Shown: piece after piece, positions 28,107 to 38,023 of the stretch
How the letters are laid out: every line of letters begins with the position of its first letter
How positions within the stretch are numbered: position 1 is the first letter of the stretch
Made by a program: the position numbers and the translations under genes
Notes under the pieces: model-generated
What the model was told of the DNA's origin: nothing
The model's input: only the letters and a program-made list of their open reading frames with translations
Database searches by the model: none
NCBI GenBank assembly: GCA_002700285.1
Contig: PACT01000019.1
Location: 1-64,000 of the forward strand
DNA from: Crocinitomicaceae bacterium
GTDB taxonomy: Bacteria > Bacteroidota > Bacteroidia > Flavobacteriales_D > Sanyastnellaceae
Reading direction: 5' to 3'
Length of the DNA stretch: 64,000 bases

Positions 28107-30021
28107 GACGTACCACTGTATTTACATCTCCCTGAGATATCTCTACGAGATAGATCCCCGCAGAGAGATCGTTAATATTGACTTGCTCTACCATAGAGGT
28201 CGTGTTCCATTGACGAAGTGTGCGGCCGTTAAAATCAACGATTCTCACAGAATGCACGCCAGGTCGATCAATGACAATATCAAAAGATGAATAAGCTGGG
28301 TTAGGGTATATCATGACTTCTCCATCTTCAAATGGCTCCGAAACACCAACCCAGTCATTAAATTCGATGTCAGAACATTCTCCCAAATCGGCAACGGCAA
28401 CTCTAAGATGAACAATGTCATTTAAATCTACTGGATCCTCGTCGCCACGTACATGAAGGCCTGGCTCGAAGTCTCTTTGGTAAACAATTTCAAGGTGGTC
28501 AACTACGTCTGGAGCCAAAGATCCAAAAACGGATTCATACCCATCAAAATCAAGGTCAGGCGTTAAATCACACGCATCTTCAGTATTCCAAGTTGAACCA
28601 TTGTCCATTGAATTTACCAAATACAAATGGCGGTAGTTCTGAGACCCTGTCGTGTAGTCCTCTCGTATTGCAGAGTAGGTTACAAACAAATCACCTGCTT
28701 CATTGGATCCCATACTTGGAATTCCAGCAAGGTTGACAAAATACGCAGCGATTTCATCTTCAAGATCAAGTGTTCCACTTTCATCAATGTCATAAGCGTA
28801 TGCGATAGTCAAAGAGCTATCGATGCCATAACTCTGGTTCCAGTACTCGAGGCCATTTGTGCCAGGGAAGAAACTGAAGTTATCGTCAACCGTATCTGCA
28901 TCCATATAATACATGCCACCGAACACAACGTGAACCAAACCGTCTTGGTCTACATGCACATCGCCAGATCCATCTGAATTGAGATATTCTTGGAAGATTC
29001 CATCGCCATCAAAGTCCTCACCTTCATCTATAGGAAGGCCCATGTCAATCACGTAATTATCTACAGGGAAATCAATAACAGGTGTGTACTCCCAGTTGTC
29101 TCCATTGTCCTCAGAGATCATCACGAATGTATCCATGAGGTCATTGAATACTGTGAATGCAACGACTCCGTCACGTGCGTGTATTGCGTATGTGTCACCA
29201 CTGAAACCAACAAAATTCGTGGTATCTAAAGCAGGGAATGTTGACTGCTCCCAGGTCACCCCTGCATCCAATGAACGGTAATAAAGAAGTGCTCCGTCCT
29301 GCCCTTCATACAACACACCTCCATTCGCGACAGGTGTCGAAACACCAATCACATGAATCGTGTTTCCGTCAGGGCCGCTTGTCGCCACTCTAGGCCAAAG
29401 AACACCAGTTGGACCCTCCATAGGAATGCTCATTTCACTCCAAGCATCACCACTTCCTGCTGCTCTTGATGTCATTAGAAAAGGTGTGTCAATACCAGGA
29501 TGAGTGATACTTAACTCCAATCCTGAACCTGTGTGAGCAATAGAAGGCCAACCACATCGTACACTTTCTATTCTTTCGTAAGGCTGTTCTTCCCAAACCT
29601 CTCCATCAAAGAAATTATATCCAGTCCCTCGATCCGGGAAAGTGCCCGTTTCTAGACTCATGTTCCAACCTGCACTAACCGCACTCCCATACCCTACAAG
29701 TCTATCGTCGATCGCAGCATTTGTTTGAAGATCGTATTGTGTTAATCCTATAATTTGTCTTTGCACAACCAAAGCACGTGTTTGAATGTTTTCAAGTTGC
29801 CCAATCTTTCCTTCTTGAGAGAAAGGCATCTGTGGAACCTCTGTAAATCCGTCCATAGCTTTTATAGGCATCAATTTTGACACCCTCGCTTCGACGGCCA
29901 CTTGAGGAATCTCACTTAGGGAAAAAGAAGGAGATGTTGTCGTTTCTTGCGCTTGAAAAGGTGCGTAAACTGCCAACGATAAAAGGGAAAATATAGAAAA
30001 CCGAAGTAGTGATTTTTTCAT
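28093..30021 (-). CDS. secreted sialidase/BNR-like protein with T9SS type A sorting domain
   Basis: Signal peptide; repeated exo-alpha-sialidase-like segments; C-terminus MIYPNPAYSSFDI...VRIVDFNGRTLRQW...LSAGIYLVEI. Confidence 0.87.
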   Translation of the reverse strand: MKKSLLRFSIFSLLSLAVYAPFQAQETTTSPSFSLSEIPQVAVEARVSKLMPIKAMDGFTEVPQMPFSQEGKIGQLENIQTRALVVQRQIIGLTQYDLQTNAAIDDRLVGYGSAVSAGWNMSLETGTFPDRGTGYNFFDGEVWEEQPYERIESVRCGWPSIAHTGSGLELSITHPGIDTPFLMTSRAAGSGDAWSEMSIPMEGPTGVLWPRVATSGPDGNTIHVIGVSTPVANGGVLYEGQDGALLYYRSLDAGVTWEQSTFPALDTTNFVGFSGDTYAIHARDGVVAFTVFNDLMDTFVMISEDNGDNWEYTPVIDFPVDNYVIDMGLPIDEGEDFDGDGIFQEYLNSDGSGDVHVDQDGLVHVVFGGMYYMDADTVDDNFSFFPGTNGLEYWNQSYGIDSSLTIAYAYDIDESGTLDLEDEIAAYFVNLAGIPSMGSNEAGDLFVTYSAIREDYTTGSQNYRHLYLVNSMDNGSTWNTEDACDLTPDLDFDGYESVFGSLAPDVVDHLEIVYQRDFEPGLHVRGDEDPVDLNDIVHLRVAVADLGECSDIEFNDWVGVSEPFEDGEVMIYPNPAYSSFDIVIDRPGVHSVRIVDFNGRTLRQWNTTSMVEQVNINDLSAGIYLVEISQGDVNTVVRLAVN

Positions 30022-30108
30022 AGAATAGAAATTAGATTTGATTTACACTTGGCAAACTAATACATTCTGTCACTACACCGAAATTTTAGACGATGAATTC
30101 CTGTGTGG

Positions 30109-30765
30109 TTATCCTTTCAGAGTTGCTATAATCGTCTCTCTCCCTATAACTTGATCATCAATTCCTATATGAATATCTGCATCCAAGGGAAGGTAAACAT
30201 CAATCCTCGAACCGAATTTAATGAAGCCCACTTCTTCCCCTTTACCAAGAGTTTGGCCTGGTTTGATGTAATATCGTATCCTTCGTGCGACTGCACCAGC
30301 GATCTGGCGAAACAACACTTCTCCTTGTGCGCTCTCAACAACAAATGTCGTTCGTTCATTCTCTGTACTGCTCTTTGGATGCCAAGCCACCAAGTATTTT
30401 CCAGCATGATATTTGGCGTATTTCACAATTCCAGCCATCGGTGTCCACTGACAATGAACGTTTAAAGGACTCATGAAAATGCTGACTTGAATTCTCTCAT
30501 CCTTAAAATACTCGGGTTCAGTCACCTTCTCAATCACCACTACTTTGCCATCACTTGGTGCAATGACATCTCCGAGACCTCCAGTTGGAAGCCTTTTGGG
30601 CATTCGGAAAAATTGAGCGAATAAAATGAAAATGACAGACGCACAAAACCAGACAATCCACAAAGCCAAATCAGGCACATCGAGCGCGTATAAGACCATG
30701 GAAATAATCGCTGACACCAATAATACCAAAGCCAATGGAAAAAAACCTTCTCTATGTAATGTCAT
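30109..30765 (-). CDS. psd: phosphatidylserine decarboxylase family protein
   Basis: IAPSDGKVVVIEKV, MSPLNVHCQWTPMAG and KFGSRIDVYLP motifs. Confidence 0.93.
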   Translation of the reverse strand: MTLHREGFFPLALVLLVSAIISMVLYALDVPDLALWIVWFCASVIFILFAQFFRMPKRLPTGGLGDVIAPSDGKVVVIEKVTEPEYFKDERIQVSIFMSPLNVHCQWTPMAGIVKYAKYHAGKYLVAWHPKSSTENERTTFVVESAQGEVLFRQIAGAVARRIRYYIKPGQTLGKGEEVGFIKFGSRIDVYLPLDADIHIGIDDQVIGRETIIATLKG

Positions 30766-31373
30766 GAAATAAATATTCTAATTATCAGTACGACAGGGGC
30801 CGCAATAAGTAGCCCGTCAAACCTATCTAAAATCCCACCATGCCCAGGCAACAAGGTGCCACTGTCTTTAACGTTGGCGCGTCTTTTAACTGCGCTTTGG
30901 ACCAAATCACCCAAGGTAGAAAGGATGCCCGTCAACAACCCGAGCAAAACACCTTGGTTACCCATCCAAAGCCACCCAACAATTGCAGCACCAATAGCTC
31001 CGAAAAAAACTCCTTCCCAAGACTTGTTTGGGGATACTTTCGGCGCCAGACCTCTTTGAATAAACTTCTTACCGAACAGTCTCCCTCCCAAATAAGCAAA
31101 AGTATCATTCGCCCAAATCCAAGTTAAAAAGGCCACAACATCCCATCCTACCCAAGCCTCAAAGGGTCTTCCCATTGCCCACAAAGACACCACGGCAAGG
31201 GTGATGAGTAAATAACCAAGTGGCGCACCGTTTAATCTCTTGTACTCTTTTAACCCTTGTAGCAAAACAGCAATCCACAAGACAATGGCCGTAATCAAAT
31301 CAAAAGTCGTCGCGAACACAACGATAGAAACAAATACAACTCCCGTTAAGCTGCGAGTGACACTTTCATTCAT
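30762..31373 (-). CDS. cdsA: phosphatidate cytidylyltransferase
   Basis: ANDTFAYLGGRLFGKK, SPNKSWEG and DLVQSAVKRRANVKDSGTLLPGHGGILDRFDG signature. Confidence 0.96.
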   Translation of the reverse strand: MNESVTRSLTGVVFVSIVVFATTFDLITAIVLWIAVLLQGLKEYKRLNGAPLGYLLITLAVVSLWAMGRPFEAWVGWDVVAFLTWIWANDTFAYLGGRLFGKKFIQRGLAPKVSPNKSWEGVFFGAIGAAIVGWLWMGNQGVLLGLLTGILSTLGDLVQSAVKRRANVKDSGTLLPGHGGILDRFDGLLIAAPVVLIIRIFIS

Positions 31374-31576
31374 AACTGCAAAAGGGATTGTGCCTGTTCT
31401 TCAAAGTCTTTGGGCACCAAAAGCTGAACTTCTATAGAGGCAAACCCCACACCCGAGTAACTGCTGTCTTGACGATTCAAGATTACACATGGGATCTCAG
31501 CATCCACAAGAATCTGCCTGCGCATCTCCACTCCTGGAGCGAAAGCGTTCGCATAAACAGACACCCATCCGTCCAT
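31370..31576 (-). CDS. DUF2007 domain-containing protein
   Basis: 68 aa, GWVSVYANAFAPGVEMRRQILVDAEIPCVILNRQDSSY. Confidence 0.82.
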   Translation of the reverse strand: MDGWVSVYANAFAPGVEMRRQILVDAEIPCVILNRQDSSYSGVGFASIEVQLLVPKDFEEQAQSLLQL

Positions 31577-33633
31577 TATTCAGACTTCGGTTCATTGTCA
31601 GACTCATCGGCTTTCGAATCGGCAACTTCATTGGCTACCTGATCTGTTTCAACGATTAACTTCACGCCCACCTCCTCATCTTTAAAAGATCTTGGGCCTA
31701 AAATCCGCTCCACATCTTCCTTAAATATGACCTCATCTTTAAGAAGCGCTTCAGCAACTTCAACAAGCTTTGATTTGTTTGCAGAAAGGATATCCTTCGC
31801 CTTTACGTAGGCTTTTTCAATAATCTTGCTTACTTCCTCATCAATGATTCGAGCAGTCGATTCTGAATAGGGTTTTGTGAATGATGTTTCTCCACCGCTG
31901 TCGTAATAGCTAATGTTTCCTACTTTTTCATTTAATCCGTAGACAGTTACCATGGCGTGCGCTTGCTTGGTGACTTTCTCCAAATCGCTTAGCGCTCCAG
32001 TAGAGATTTTACCAAACATTATTTGTTCTGCGGCCCTGCCACCTAGCGCGGCACACATCTCGTCAAAGATTTGTTCCGAGGTGGTGATTTGGCGTTCATG
32101 GGGAAGATACCATGCAGCACCTAGACTCTTACCTCTTGGGATAATACTGACCTTCACCAGTGGGGAAGCATACTCTAACAACCAACTTACGGTTGCGTGA
32201 CCCGCTTCATGAAAAGCAATCGTCTTCTTCTCTCCAGGCGAGATGACCCTTGACCGTTTCTCTAATCCACCGACGATTCGATCAATGGCCTCGTTGAAGT
32301 CCGTGTGACCGACTTTCTTTTTATCCTTTCTCGCAGAAAAAAGTGCGGCTTCATTACACACGTTGGCAATATCGGCACCACTGAAACCAGGAGTCTGCTT
32401 GGCGAGAAGGTCAATATCGATCGTCTCATCCGATTGAATAGGCTTAAGATGGACGTGGAAAATGGCTTTACGCTCATTGACATCTGGCATATCCACATAG
32501 ATTTGTCTGTCAAATCGACCCGCACGCAACAGCGCATTATCCAACACATCAGCTCGGTTTGTTGCTGCGAGAATAATGACACCACTGTTTGAATCAAACC
32601 CATCCATCTCAGTCAGCAGTTGATTCAATGTATTCTCACGTTCATCGTTTGAACTGAAGTTGGCATTTTTACCTCTTGCCCGACCTATGGCATCAATCTC
32701 ATCAATGAAAATAATGGAGGGTGCTTTTTCCTTGGCTTGCTTGAAAAGATCCCTTACTCGAGACGCACCCACACCTACAAACATCTCAACGAAATCAGAC
32801 CCACTCAGACTGAAAAAAGGCACCTGAGCTTCACCTGCTACTGCTTTTGCGAGCAAGGTCTTTCCAGTACCTGGTGAACCTACAAGCAGAGCTCCCTTAG
32901 GAATTTTTGCGCCAAGTCTCGTGTATTTCTCGGGCTTCATCAAAAAATCTACGATCTCTTCAAGTTCCTCTTTAGCCTCATCTACACCGGCAACATCATC
33001 AAAAGTAACTTGAGTTTTGTCGCCTTTCTGATGAAGTTTGGCTTTTGATTTTCCAATGTTAAAAATCTGATTTCCGCCTGGTCCGCCACCACCAATACGC
33101 TTCATTATAAACATCCAAACAACAATCATAATGACAAGGAAAAAAATCCACGAAAACATTTGCTGTCCCCACTCATTCACGGGCTCATATTTCGAGTCAA
33201 TGTTATTTGAGTCTGTAAGCGCCTTATAATCCTCTGTATAACTGTCGCCTGGAGGCATAGAGAACCAAAGGTCATGTCCAGAAAATAATCCCTTCATGAC
33301 GGCATTCGATTCCTCGTCATCATTTGACAACTGCCCACGTGCACTTTCAGTCAAAAAGACTTTATATACGCGACCATCGTGAATGACGTGATCTACATCT
33401 CCAGATTCAACGTGAATTTTAAAATCAGAAAACTGAATTTCCTTCCCACCACCGTCAGAGTTGAGAAGAATCATCCCCAACAGCACAACACCTACCACGG
33501 CGTAGATCCAGTAAAAATTAAAATTCTTTCCTGCCCCTTCTTCTCCGCCTACATTCTCATTGGATTTCTTGGGAGTGGTCTTTCTTTTTTTAGGACTCTC
33601 CTTGGACTCGCTTTTTTTAACTTGCTTTTTCAT
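31576..33633 (-). CDS. ftsH: ATP-dependent zinc metalloprotease FtsH
   Basis: [30 protein letters not shown] and HEAGH. Confidence 0.98.
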   Translation of the reverse strand: MKKQVKKSESKESPKKRKTTPKKSNENVGGEEGAGKNFNFYWIYAVVGVVLLGMILLNSDGGGKEIQFSDFKIHVESGDVDHVIHDGRVYKVFLTESARGQLSNDDEESNAVMKGLFSGHDLWFSMPPGDSYTEDYKALTDSNNIDSKYEPVNEWGQQMFSWIFFLVIMIVVWMFIMKRIGGGGPGGNQIFNIGKSKAKLHQKGDKTQVTFDDVAGVDEAKEELEEIVDFLMKPEKYTRLGAKIPKGALLVGSPGTGKTLLAKAVAGEAQVPFFSLSGSDFVEMFVGVGASRVRDLFKQAKEKAPSIIFIDEIDAIGRARGKNANFSSNDERENTLNQLLTEMDGFDSNSGVIILAATNRADVLDNALLRAGRFDRQIYVDMPDVNERKAIFHVHLKPIQSDETIDIDLLAKQTPGFSGADIANVCNEAALFSARKDKKKVGHTDFNEAIDRIVGGLEKRSRVISPGEKKTIAFHEAGHATVSWLLEYASPLVKVSIIPRGKSLGAAWYLPHERQITTSEQIFDEMCAALGGRAAEQIMFGKISTGALSDLEKVTKQAHAMVTVYGLNEKVGNISYYDSGGETSFTKPYSESTARIIDEEVSKIIEKAYVKAKDILSANKSKLVEVAEALLKDEVIFKEDVERILGPRSFKDEEVGVKLIVETDQVANEVADSKADESDNEPKSE

Positions 33634-34028
33634 GCTTGCTCTTCCAATTTTACTGGATTTTCAGACTCATAGCCACGTATCTCTGCATCTCCCCATAATT
33701 CTTCCAATGCATACCGACTTCTTACATCTTTATGAAAAACATGAACGACGACATCAAAATAATCCAAAATCGTCCACTCACTATTTCGCAATCCTTGCAC
33801 AGACATTGGTTTTTCACCTATGGACTCTTTCACCACCTTCTCAACTGAAGATGCCAACGCTGAAACCTGCGTCTGGCTATTGCCATGCGCTATGACAAAA
33901 AAAGCAGACATTGCATTTTCAATCGTACTTAAGTCAATAATTTTAATATCATGACCTTTGACATCATCAAGACCTTTGATGACTGCATCAAGCAGAATAT
34001 GAGATGGGAGAACAGCAGGTTTTTTCAT
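33630..34028 (-). CDS. rsfS: ribosome silencing factor
   Basis: DVKGHDIKIIDLSTIENAMSAFFVIAHGNSQTQVSALA; EWTILDYFDVVVHVF. Confidence 0.95.
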   Translation of the reverse strand: MKKPAVLPSHILLDAVIKGLDDVKGHDIKIIDLSTIENAMSAFFVIAHGNSQTQVSALASSVEKVVKESIGEKPMSVQGLRNSEWTILDYFDVVVHVFHKDVRSRYALEELWGDAEIRGYESENPVKLEEQA

Positions 34029-34045
34029 GAAATATTTTCAGTTCA

Positions 34046-34053
34046 CAAAGTTA
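34046..34053 (-). promoter_or_regulatory. -7 box TAACTTTG of rsfS operon
   Basis: Perfect TAnnTTTG on the minus strand, 17 nt before ATG. Confidence 0.5.
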
Positions 34054-34054
34054 C

Positions 34055-34062
34055 TACTTTTG
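34055..34062 (+). promoter_or_regulatory. -7 box TACTTTTG of birA
   Basis: Perfect TAnnTTTG, one base from the divergent rsfS box. Confidence 0.5.
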
Positions 34063-34100
34063 CATACGATGACAGCCTAAATCATGACACATAATAGGAC

Positions 34101-34919
34101 ATGAATGCCAATGTTAGTGAAATAACGACTGAAAGAGGTTTGGTGAAGCGTATCAGCTTGGGTTCCGTTGGGAGTACGAATGATTATGCCATAAATTTTT
34201 TACGTACGGAAAACACCGACAAAGAGACCATTGTCGTTGCAGAAAGTCAGGAAAAGGGAAAAGGCCAAAGAGGAAAACCGTGGATTTCAGCACCAGGTAG
34301 GGACTTATGCATGAGTTGGATCCTAAAAACACCTCCTCAACCACCTGCTGTTTTCAATATGGCTGCAGCCTTAGGGGTTCTCGACGGTCTACGAAAAATC
34401 ACAGGCAACACAGACATCTCAATAAAATGGCCAAACGACATCATTGTTGTTCACAACAACGTCCCAAAAAAAATATCAGGACTTCTTATTGAAAACATCT
34501 GGAGAGGAGATGTTTGGGCTGCTGCAATTGTCGGAATCGGTGTCAATGTTGGAAAGGAAAGCGATCCCAAGCACCGTCCCCAATTTAAACTTCCAGCCAC
34601 AAGTATATTTGACCTGATTTCAAAACACATGTCACCCGCATCACTCGAAGTTGTCATTCTAAATGCACTTCAACACAGGGTGAATAACCTCAGACATACA
34701 GGCGGGATACAAAACACCGTCTCAGCATTCAACTCAGAACTGTTTGGCATACATTCAGAAAGAGTTTACACCGTCAACGAGACCAATCACACAGGTGTAT
34801 TGAAAAAAGTAGAAGAAGATGGACGGGCAGTGTTCTCTTGGTCAAAAAACAACACAAGAAATAACATTCAAAATCCTGAAACACATTTACATTCCTCAGA
34901 AGTTATTTGGTCATGGTGA
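34101..34919 (+). CDS. birA: biotin--[acetyl-CoA-carboxylase] ligase
   Basis: GSVGSTNDYA, KGQRGKPWISAPGRDLCMS and IKWPNDI motifs. Confidence 0.93.
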   Translation: MNANVSEITTERGLVKRISLGSVGSTNDYAINFLRTENTDKETIVVAESQEKGKGQRGKPWISAPGRDLCMSWILKTPPQPPAVFNMAAALGVLDGLRKITGNTDISIKWPNDIIVVHNNVPKKISGLLIENIWRGDVWAAAIVGIGVNVGKESDPKHRPQFKLPATSIFDLISKHMSPASLEVVILNALQHRVNNLRHTGGIQNTVSAFNSELFGIHSERVYTVNETNHTGVLKKVEEDGRAVFSWSKNNTRNNIQNPETHLHSSEVIWSW

Positions 34920-35351
34920 GGTTGGAAACCTGTTCACCATTCCTTCAGCCATTTTTTTAAACAAGCTGTTTAATGCTGGCTCTACCATCATTCTGGTAAA
35001 TGGATTTAGATCTGCATCACTTCGGACATAACAAGTAGAACCCTGAGAATGATCTGCGGCGATGACTTCCAAAGAAAACTTCACAGGAGAAGGAGCGACT
35101 GTATTTAGGCGCAAAATCATTCCCTCAGTAAGGTTTTCTAAATCTTTTTCAAGATGAATCGAAACACCTCCTTTTACTTTAAAAGAACACGTGTCACCCT
35201 TCGATGTGAAATCATTGACTTCACCTTCAGGAAGCACCTCCCCTATGATGTCGAGACTTTTTAATTCAGTAGATAAAGCTGAAACAGAGATTCCCAAAAC
35301 AACTTTTGGACCTTCGAAAGAAATCATACCGGCAGATGATTGTTGCTCCAA
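34911..35351 (-). CDS. SRPBCC-like (START-like) protein
   Basis: 146 aa ORF downstream of pyrE; pattern compatible with the Bacteroidetes START-like family. Confidence 0.65.
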   Translation of the reverse strand: MEQQSSAGMISFEGPKVVLGISVSALSTELKSLDIIGEVLPEGEVNDFTSKGDTCSFKVKGGVSIHLEKDLENLTEGMILRLNTVAPSPVKFSLEVIAADHSQGSTCYVRSDADLNPFTRMMVEPALNSLFKKMAEGMVNRFPTSP

Positions 35352-35980
35352 GATACTGGGTCAGCTGACCAGCCGTCCAATTCTTTTTTCTGAGCGTCAG
35401 TGATGTACTCTGATTTACATGCAACGTCAAGCATCGTAGCGTAATCAGTCAAAGTGAAGAAAGAACATGCTTTTTCAGAAAATCGATCCACCGCATCGGG
35501 GAATCCATATGTAAAGAACGCAAGCAAACCTTTGACTTCAAGTCCAGCATCTCTAAGCGCATCAACAGCTGACAATGAACTCTTGCCCGTAGATATTAGG
35601 TCCTCAATTACGAAAACACTACTAAATCCGGAAAAGTCACCCTCGATTCTTTGTTGCTTGCCATGACTCTTTGCAGAAGCCCTTACATAAATGAAAGGAA
35701 TACCTAATTCCTGCGCAATTAAAGCACCTAAAGCGATACCTCCAGTGGCGACTCCAGCAATTGCTTCAGGTTTTCCTGTGCGTTCGACAATCGCCTCAGA
35801 GGCAATCTGACGAATATAAGTTCGGATGTTCGGATGGCTTAATATGCGCCTATTGTCGCAGTAAATTGGAGACTTTCTTCCACTTGCCCACGTAAATGGC
35901 TGTTCAGGAGATAATTGAATCGCTTTGATTCGTAGTAAAAATTCAGCTACCTTTCGTTGATTCTCATTGCTATTAGACAT
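35324..35980 (-). CDS. pyrE: orotate phosphoribosyltransferase
   Basis: TWASGRKSPIYCDNR; VFVIEDLISTGKSS PRPP motif. Start set at ATG 35980. Confidence 0.95.
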   Translation of the reverse strand: MSNSNENQRKVAEFLLRIKAIQLSPEQPFTWASGRKSPIYCDNRRILSHPNIRTYIRQIASEAIVERTGKPEAIAGVATGGIALGALIAQELGIPFIYVRASAKSHGKQQRIEGDFSGFSSVFVIEDLISTGKSSLSAVDALRDAGLEVKGLLAFFTYGFPDAVDRFSEKACSFFTLTDYATMLDVACKSEYITDAQKKELDGWSADPVSWSNNHLPV

Positions 35981-36614
35981 GTCACAAATGTACGTTGTAT
36001 TTATGCTGAACCGAAAGGTACGTTTTGTCAATTCAGCGGCAGGAAATATGAAGTCAACGGGTTCGATATTATCCATTTTTAATCCCGATAAAAAAACGCT
36101 AAAAGAACTACCAAAGTTCATTAAAGCGCACAATGAGGTCGAAGAGGTTATGCTTGTGAGTGACGATGTCGAAGCACTTTGGATCCGATTTTGTCTCAAC
36201 TATTTTGAAGTTCTTTCTGCTGGAGGAATGGTTCTAAATTCGAAAAACAAGGTTCTTTGGATTAACCGAAACAATCACTGGGACTTACCCAAGGGCAAGG
36301 TAGAGCCGGGAGAAAGCCTAGAAGATGCAGCCATGAGAGAAGTCAGCGAAGAAACCGGGATAGAAAACCTCAAGATTACAGGAGATCTTGCGACCACATA
36401 TCATACTTATGACATCGATGGCGTTGTGCATTTAAAAACAACGTTTTGGTTTTCCATGCAACACAAAGGAGGAGATACTGTAGGAATACCCCAGGCAATA
36501 GAAGGCATCACAGAGGTGAAATGGCTTAAAAACCCTGTCCCAAAGAAGATTTGGGATTCTACATACGGAAGCATTCGAATCGTCGTGAATGCTTTTATAA
36601 AGCGTTCTATTTAA
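35979..36614 (+). CDS. NUDIX hydrolase with N-terminal extension
   Basis: GKVEPGESLEDAAMREVSEETGI Nudix box. Start set at ATG 35979 (alternatives 35988 and 36003). Confidence 0.92.
   Translation: MSQMYVVFMLNRKVRFVNSAAGNMKSTGSILSIFNPDKKTLKELPKFIKAHNEVEEVMLVSDDVEALWIRFCLNYFEVLSAGGMVLNSKNKVLWINRNNHWDLPKGKVEPGESLEDAAMREVSEETGIENLKITGDLATTYHTYDIDGVVHLKTTFWFSMQHKGGDTVGIPQAIEGITEVKWLKNPVPKKIWDSTYGSIRIVVNAFIKRSI
35985..35992 (-). promoter_or_regulatory. -7 box TACATTTG of pyrE, 4 nt before ATG
   Basis: Minus strand TACATTTG-TGAC-ATG. Confidence 0.6.
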
Positions 36615-38010
36615 GCTTTATAAGTACTTGACCTAACCCTTGACTGGGGAGGCGAGTGGACACCGAGTGGACTTCAAGCATAGGAGATAATATAATTGTT
36701 TGCGGTATGGACTCGATTGAAAGGCCGTCCAACCATCTCGTATCCGCACCTACCCAGCGTAACATATCTGAGGAATATTGACGAGAATCCAACAATTCGT
36801 CCCACGCCAAACGCGTTCCATCAATACTTAGTACAACAAACTGTATGTCGTTCCGTGCACTTTGCAATGATCTTTCAACGGCTCTAAAGGCCGACCATTC
36901 ACGCATGCTCGCGGAACTTCCAGATTTGACAACGAGAATCGCAGTCCATTTACCTTCCAATTCGTCCAAGGAAATCAAATCTAAAGCGGGAGTTGTCCAA
37001 ACTTGATTGACCACATCCAAAGCGCTCCATACCTCTGATCCTTTCATCATCCGCAAAGACGAAAGTGGCGAGTTGGCATTATTTAACCACCACAATGATG
37101 CGATTGGGTTTGGCTCCGACAGCTCCCACCACCACATTGCAAGTGCGACCTCATCCAAAGCACATCCGAGTGCCAGCGCAATTGAATCTGAGTGGTTATT
37201 ACTTACCCAAGAAATGAGTTCAGATGGAGGCGCGACTTCTTGGTACCAACTTTTATTGACTTCTATCCAGGACGAACACCAGCCATGAGATTGGACTTTT
37301 TCAAGAATTGTTCTCGTGGTATCCGCACTGGATTCTTCTTGCCAAAACTGCCTCAACAATTTACTGGATAAGCCAGAATCTCTTTTCCATTGTAATCTTA
37401 GTGCAAACACCAAATCTCTGTAATGAGAAGGGTGTATAAAAGCCGAATCTGAAAGCAGGTTTGTGCACGCATCTTCAAAAACCAAATCTAACGAATCTGT
37501 ATAATTTAAATCGACCAATCTGGCCCCACCTCCAACGGCTCCAGACAAAGCCATTCTGTCATACATCGCGAGTTCATCGAGTTCAGCAGCAAACAATCTA
37601 AGACGATCGTATTTCCATGAAGGGTGTTCTGCTCCCCAATTCGATTTTGACATGACCCTTCTTAACCTTGTCGGACCCACAGGAGATTTGTGTAAAGTCA
37701 ATGTATCTGATACCATTTCATTGGGTCTTGAAAGAATTTTCCAGCTCCACGGTGGGGCTTCGAATTCGTAGACACGCGTCGATGCCTGTGGTTGACGAAA
37801 TGAGAAGCTTCCTTCTGAGTTCACAGGCAATATGTCTATTAACGTCCGATTTCCCACCACGCCATCTAACGCTTCATACATAAATAAAAATGAGGGAGGG
37901 CCTGATTGCACTTCATCCCAACCTGACATGACGCCTTGAATGAGATTTTGAGAAAACACCAATCCACTGGCTTGGAAGAACAAGAGAAAAACCAAGCAAC
38001 AGCTCTTCAT
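36607..38010 (-). CDS. secreted protein with thioredoxin-like C-terminal domain lacking CxxC
   Basis: Signal peptide MKSCCLVFLLFFQASGLVFSQ; C-terminus alignable by eye with the TlpA-like domain of the 57536 gene. Confidence 0.65.
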   Translation of the reverse strand: MKSCCLVFLLFFQASGLVFSQNLIQGVMSGWDEVQSGPPSFLFMYEALDGVVGNRTLIDILPVNSEGSFSFRQPQASTRVYEFEAPPWSWKILSRPNEMVSDTLTLHKSPVGPTRLRRVMSKSNWGAEHPSWKYDRLRLFAAELDELAMYDRMALSGAVGGGARLVDLNYTDSLDLVFEDACTNLLSDSAFIHPSHYRDLVFALRLQWKRDSGLSSKLLRQFWQEESSADTTRTILEKVQSHGWCSSWIEVNKSWYQEVAPPSELISWVSNNHSDSIALALGCALDEVALAMWWWELSEPNPIASLWWLNNANSPLSSLRMMKGSEVWSALDVVNQVWTTPALDLISLDELEGKWTAILVVKSGSSASMREWSAFRAVERSLQSARNDIQFVVLSIDGTRLAWDELLDSRQYSSDMLRWVGADTRWLDGLSIESIPQTIILSPMLEVHSVSTRLPSQGLGQVLIKLK

Positions 38011-38023
38011 GTCAAGCACGTGT

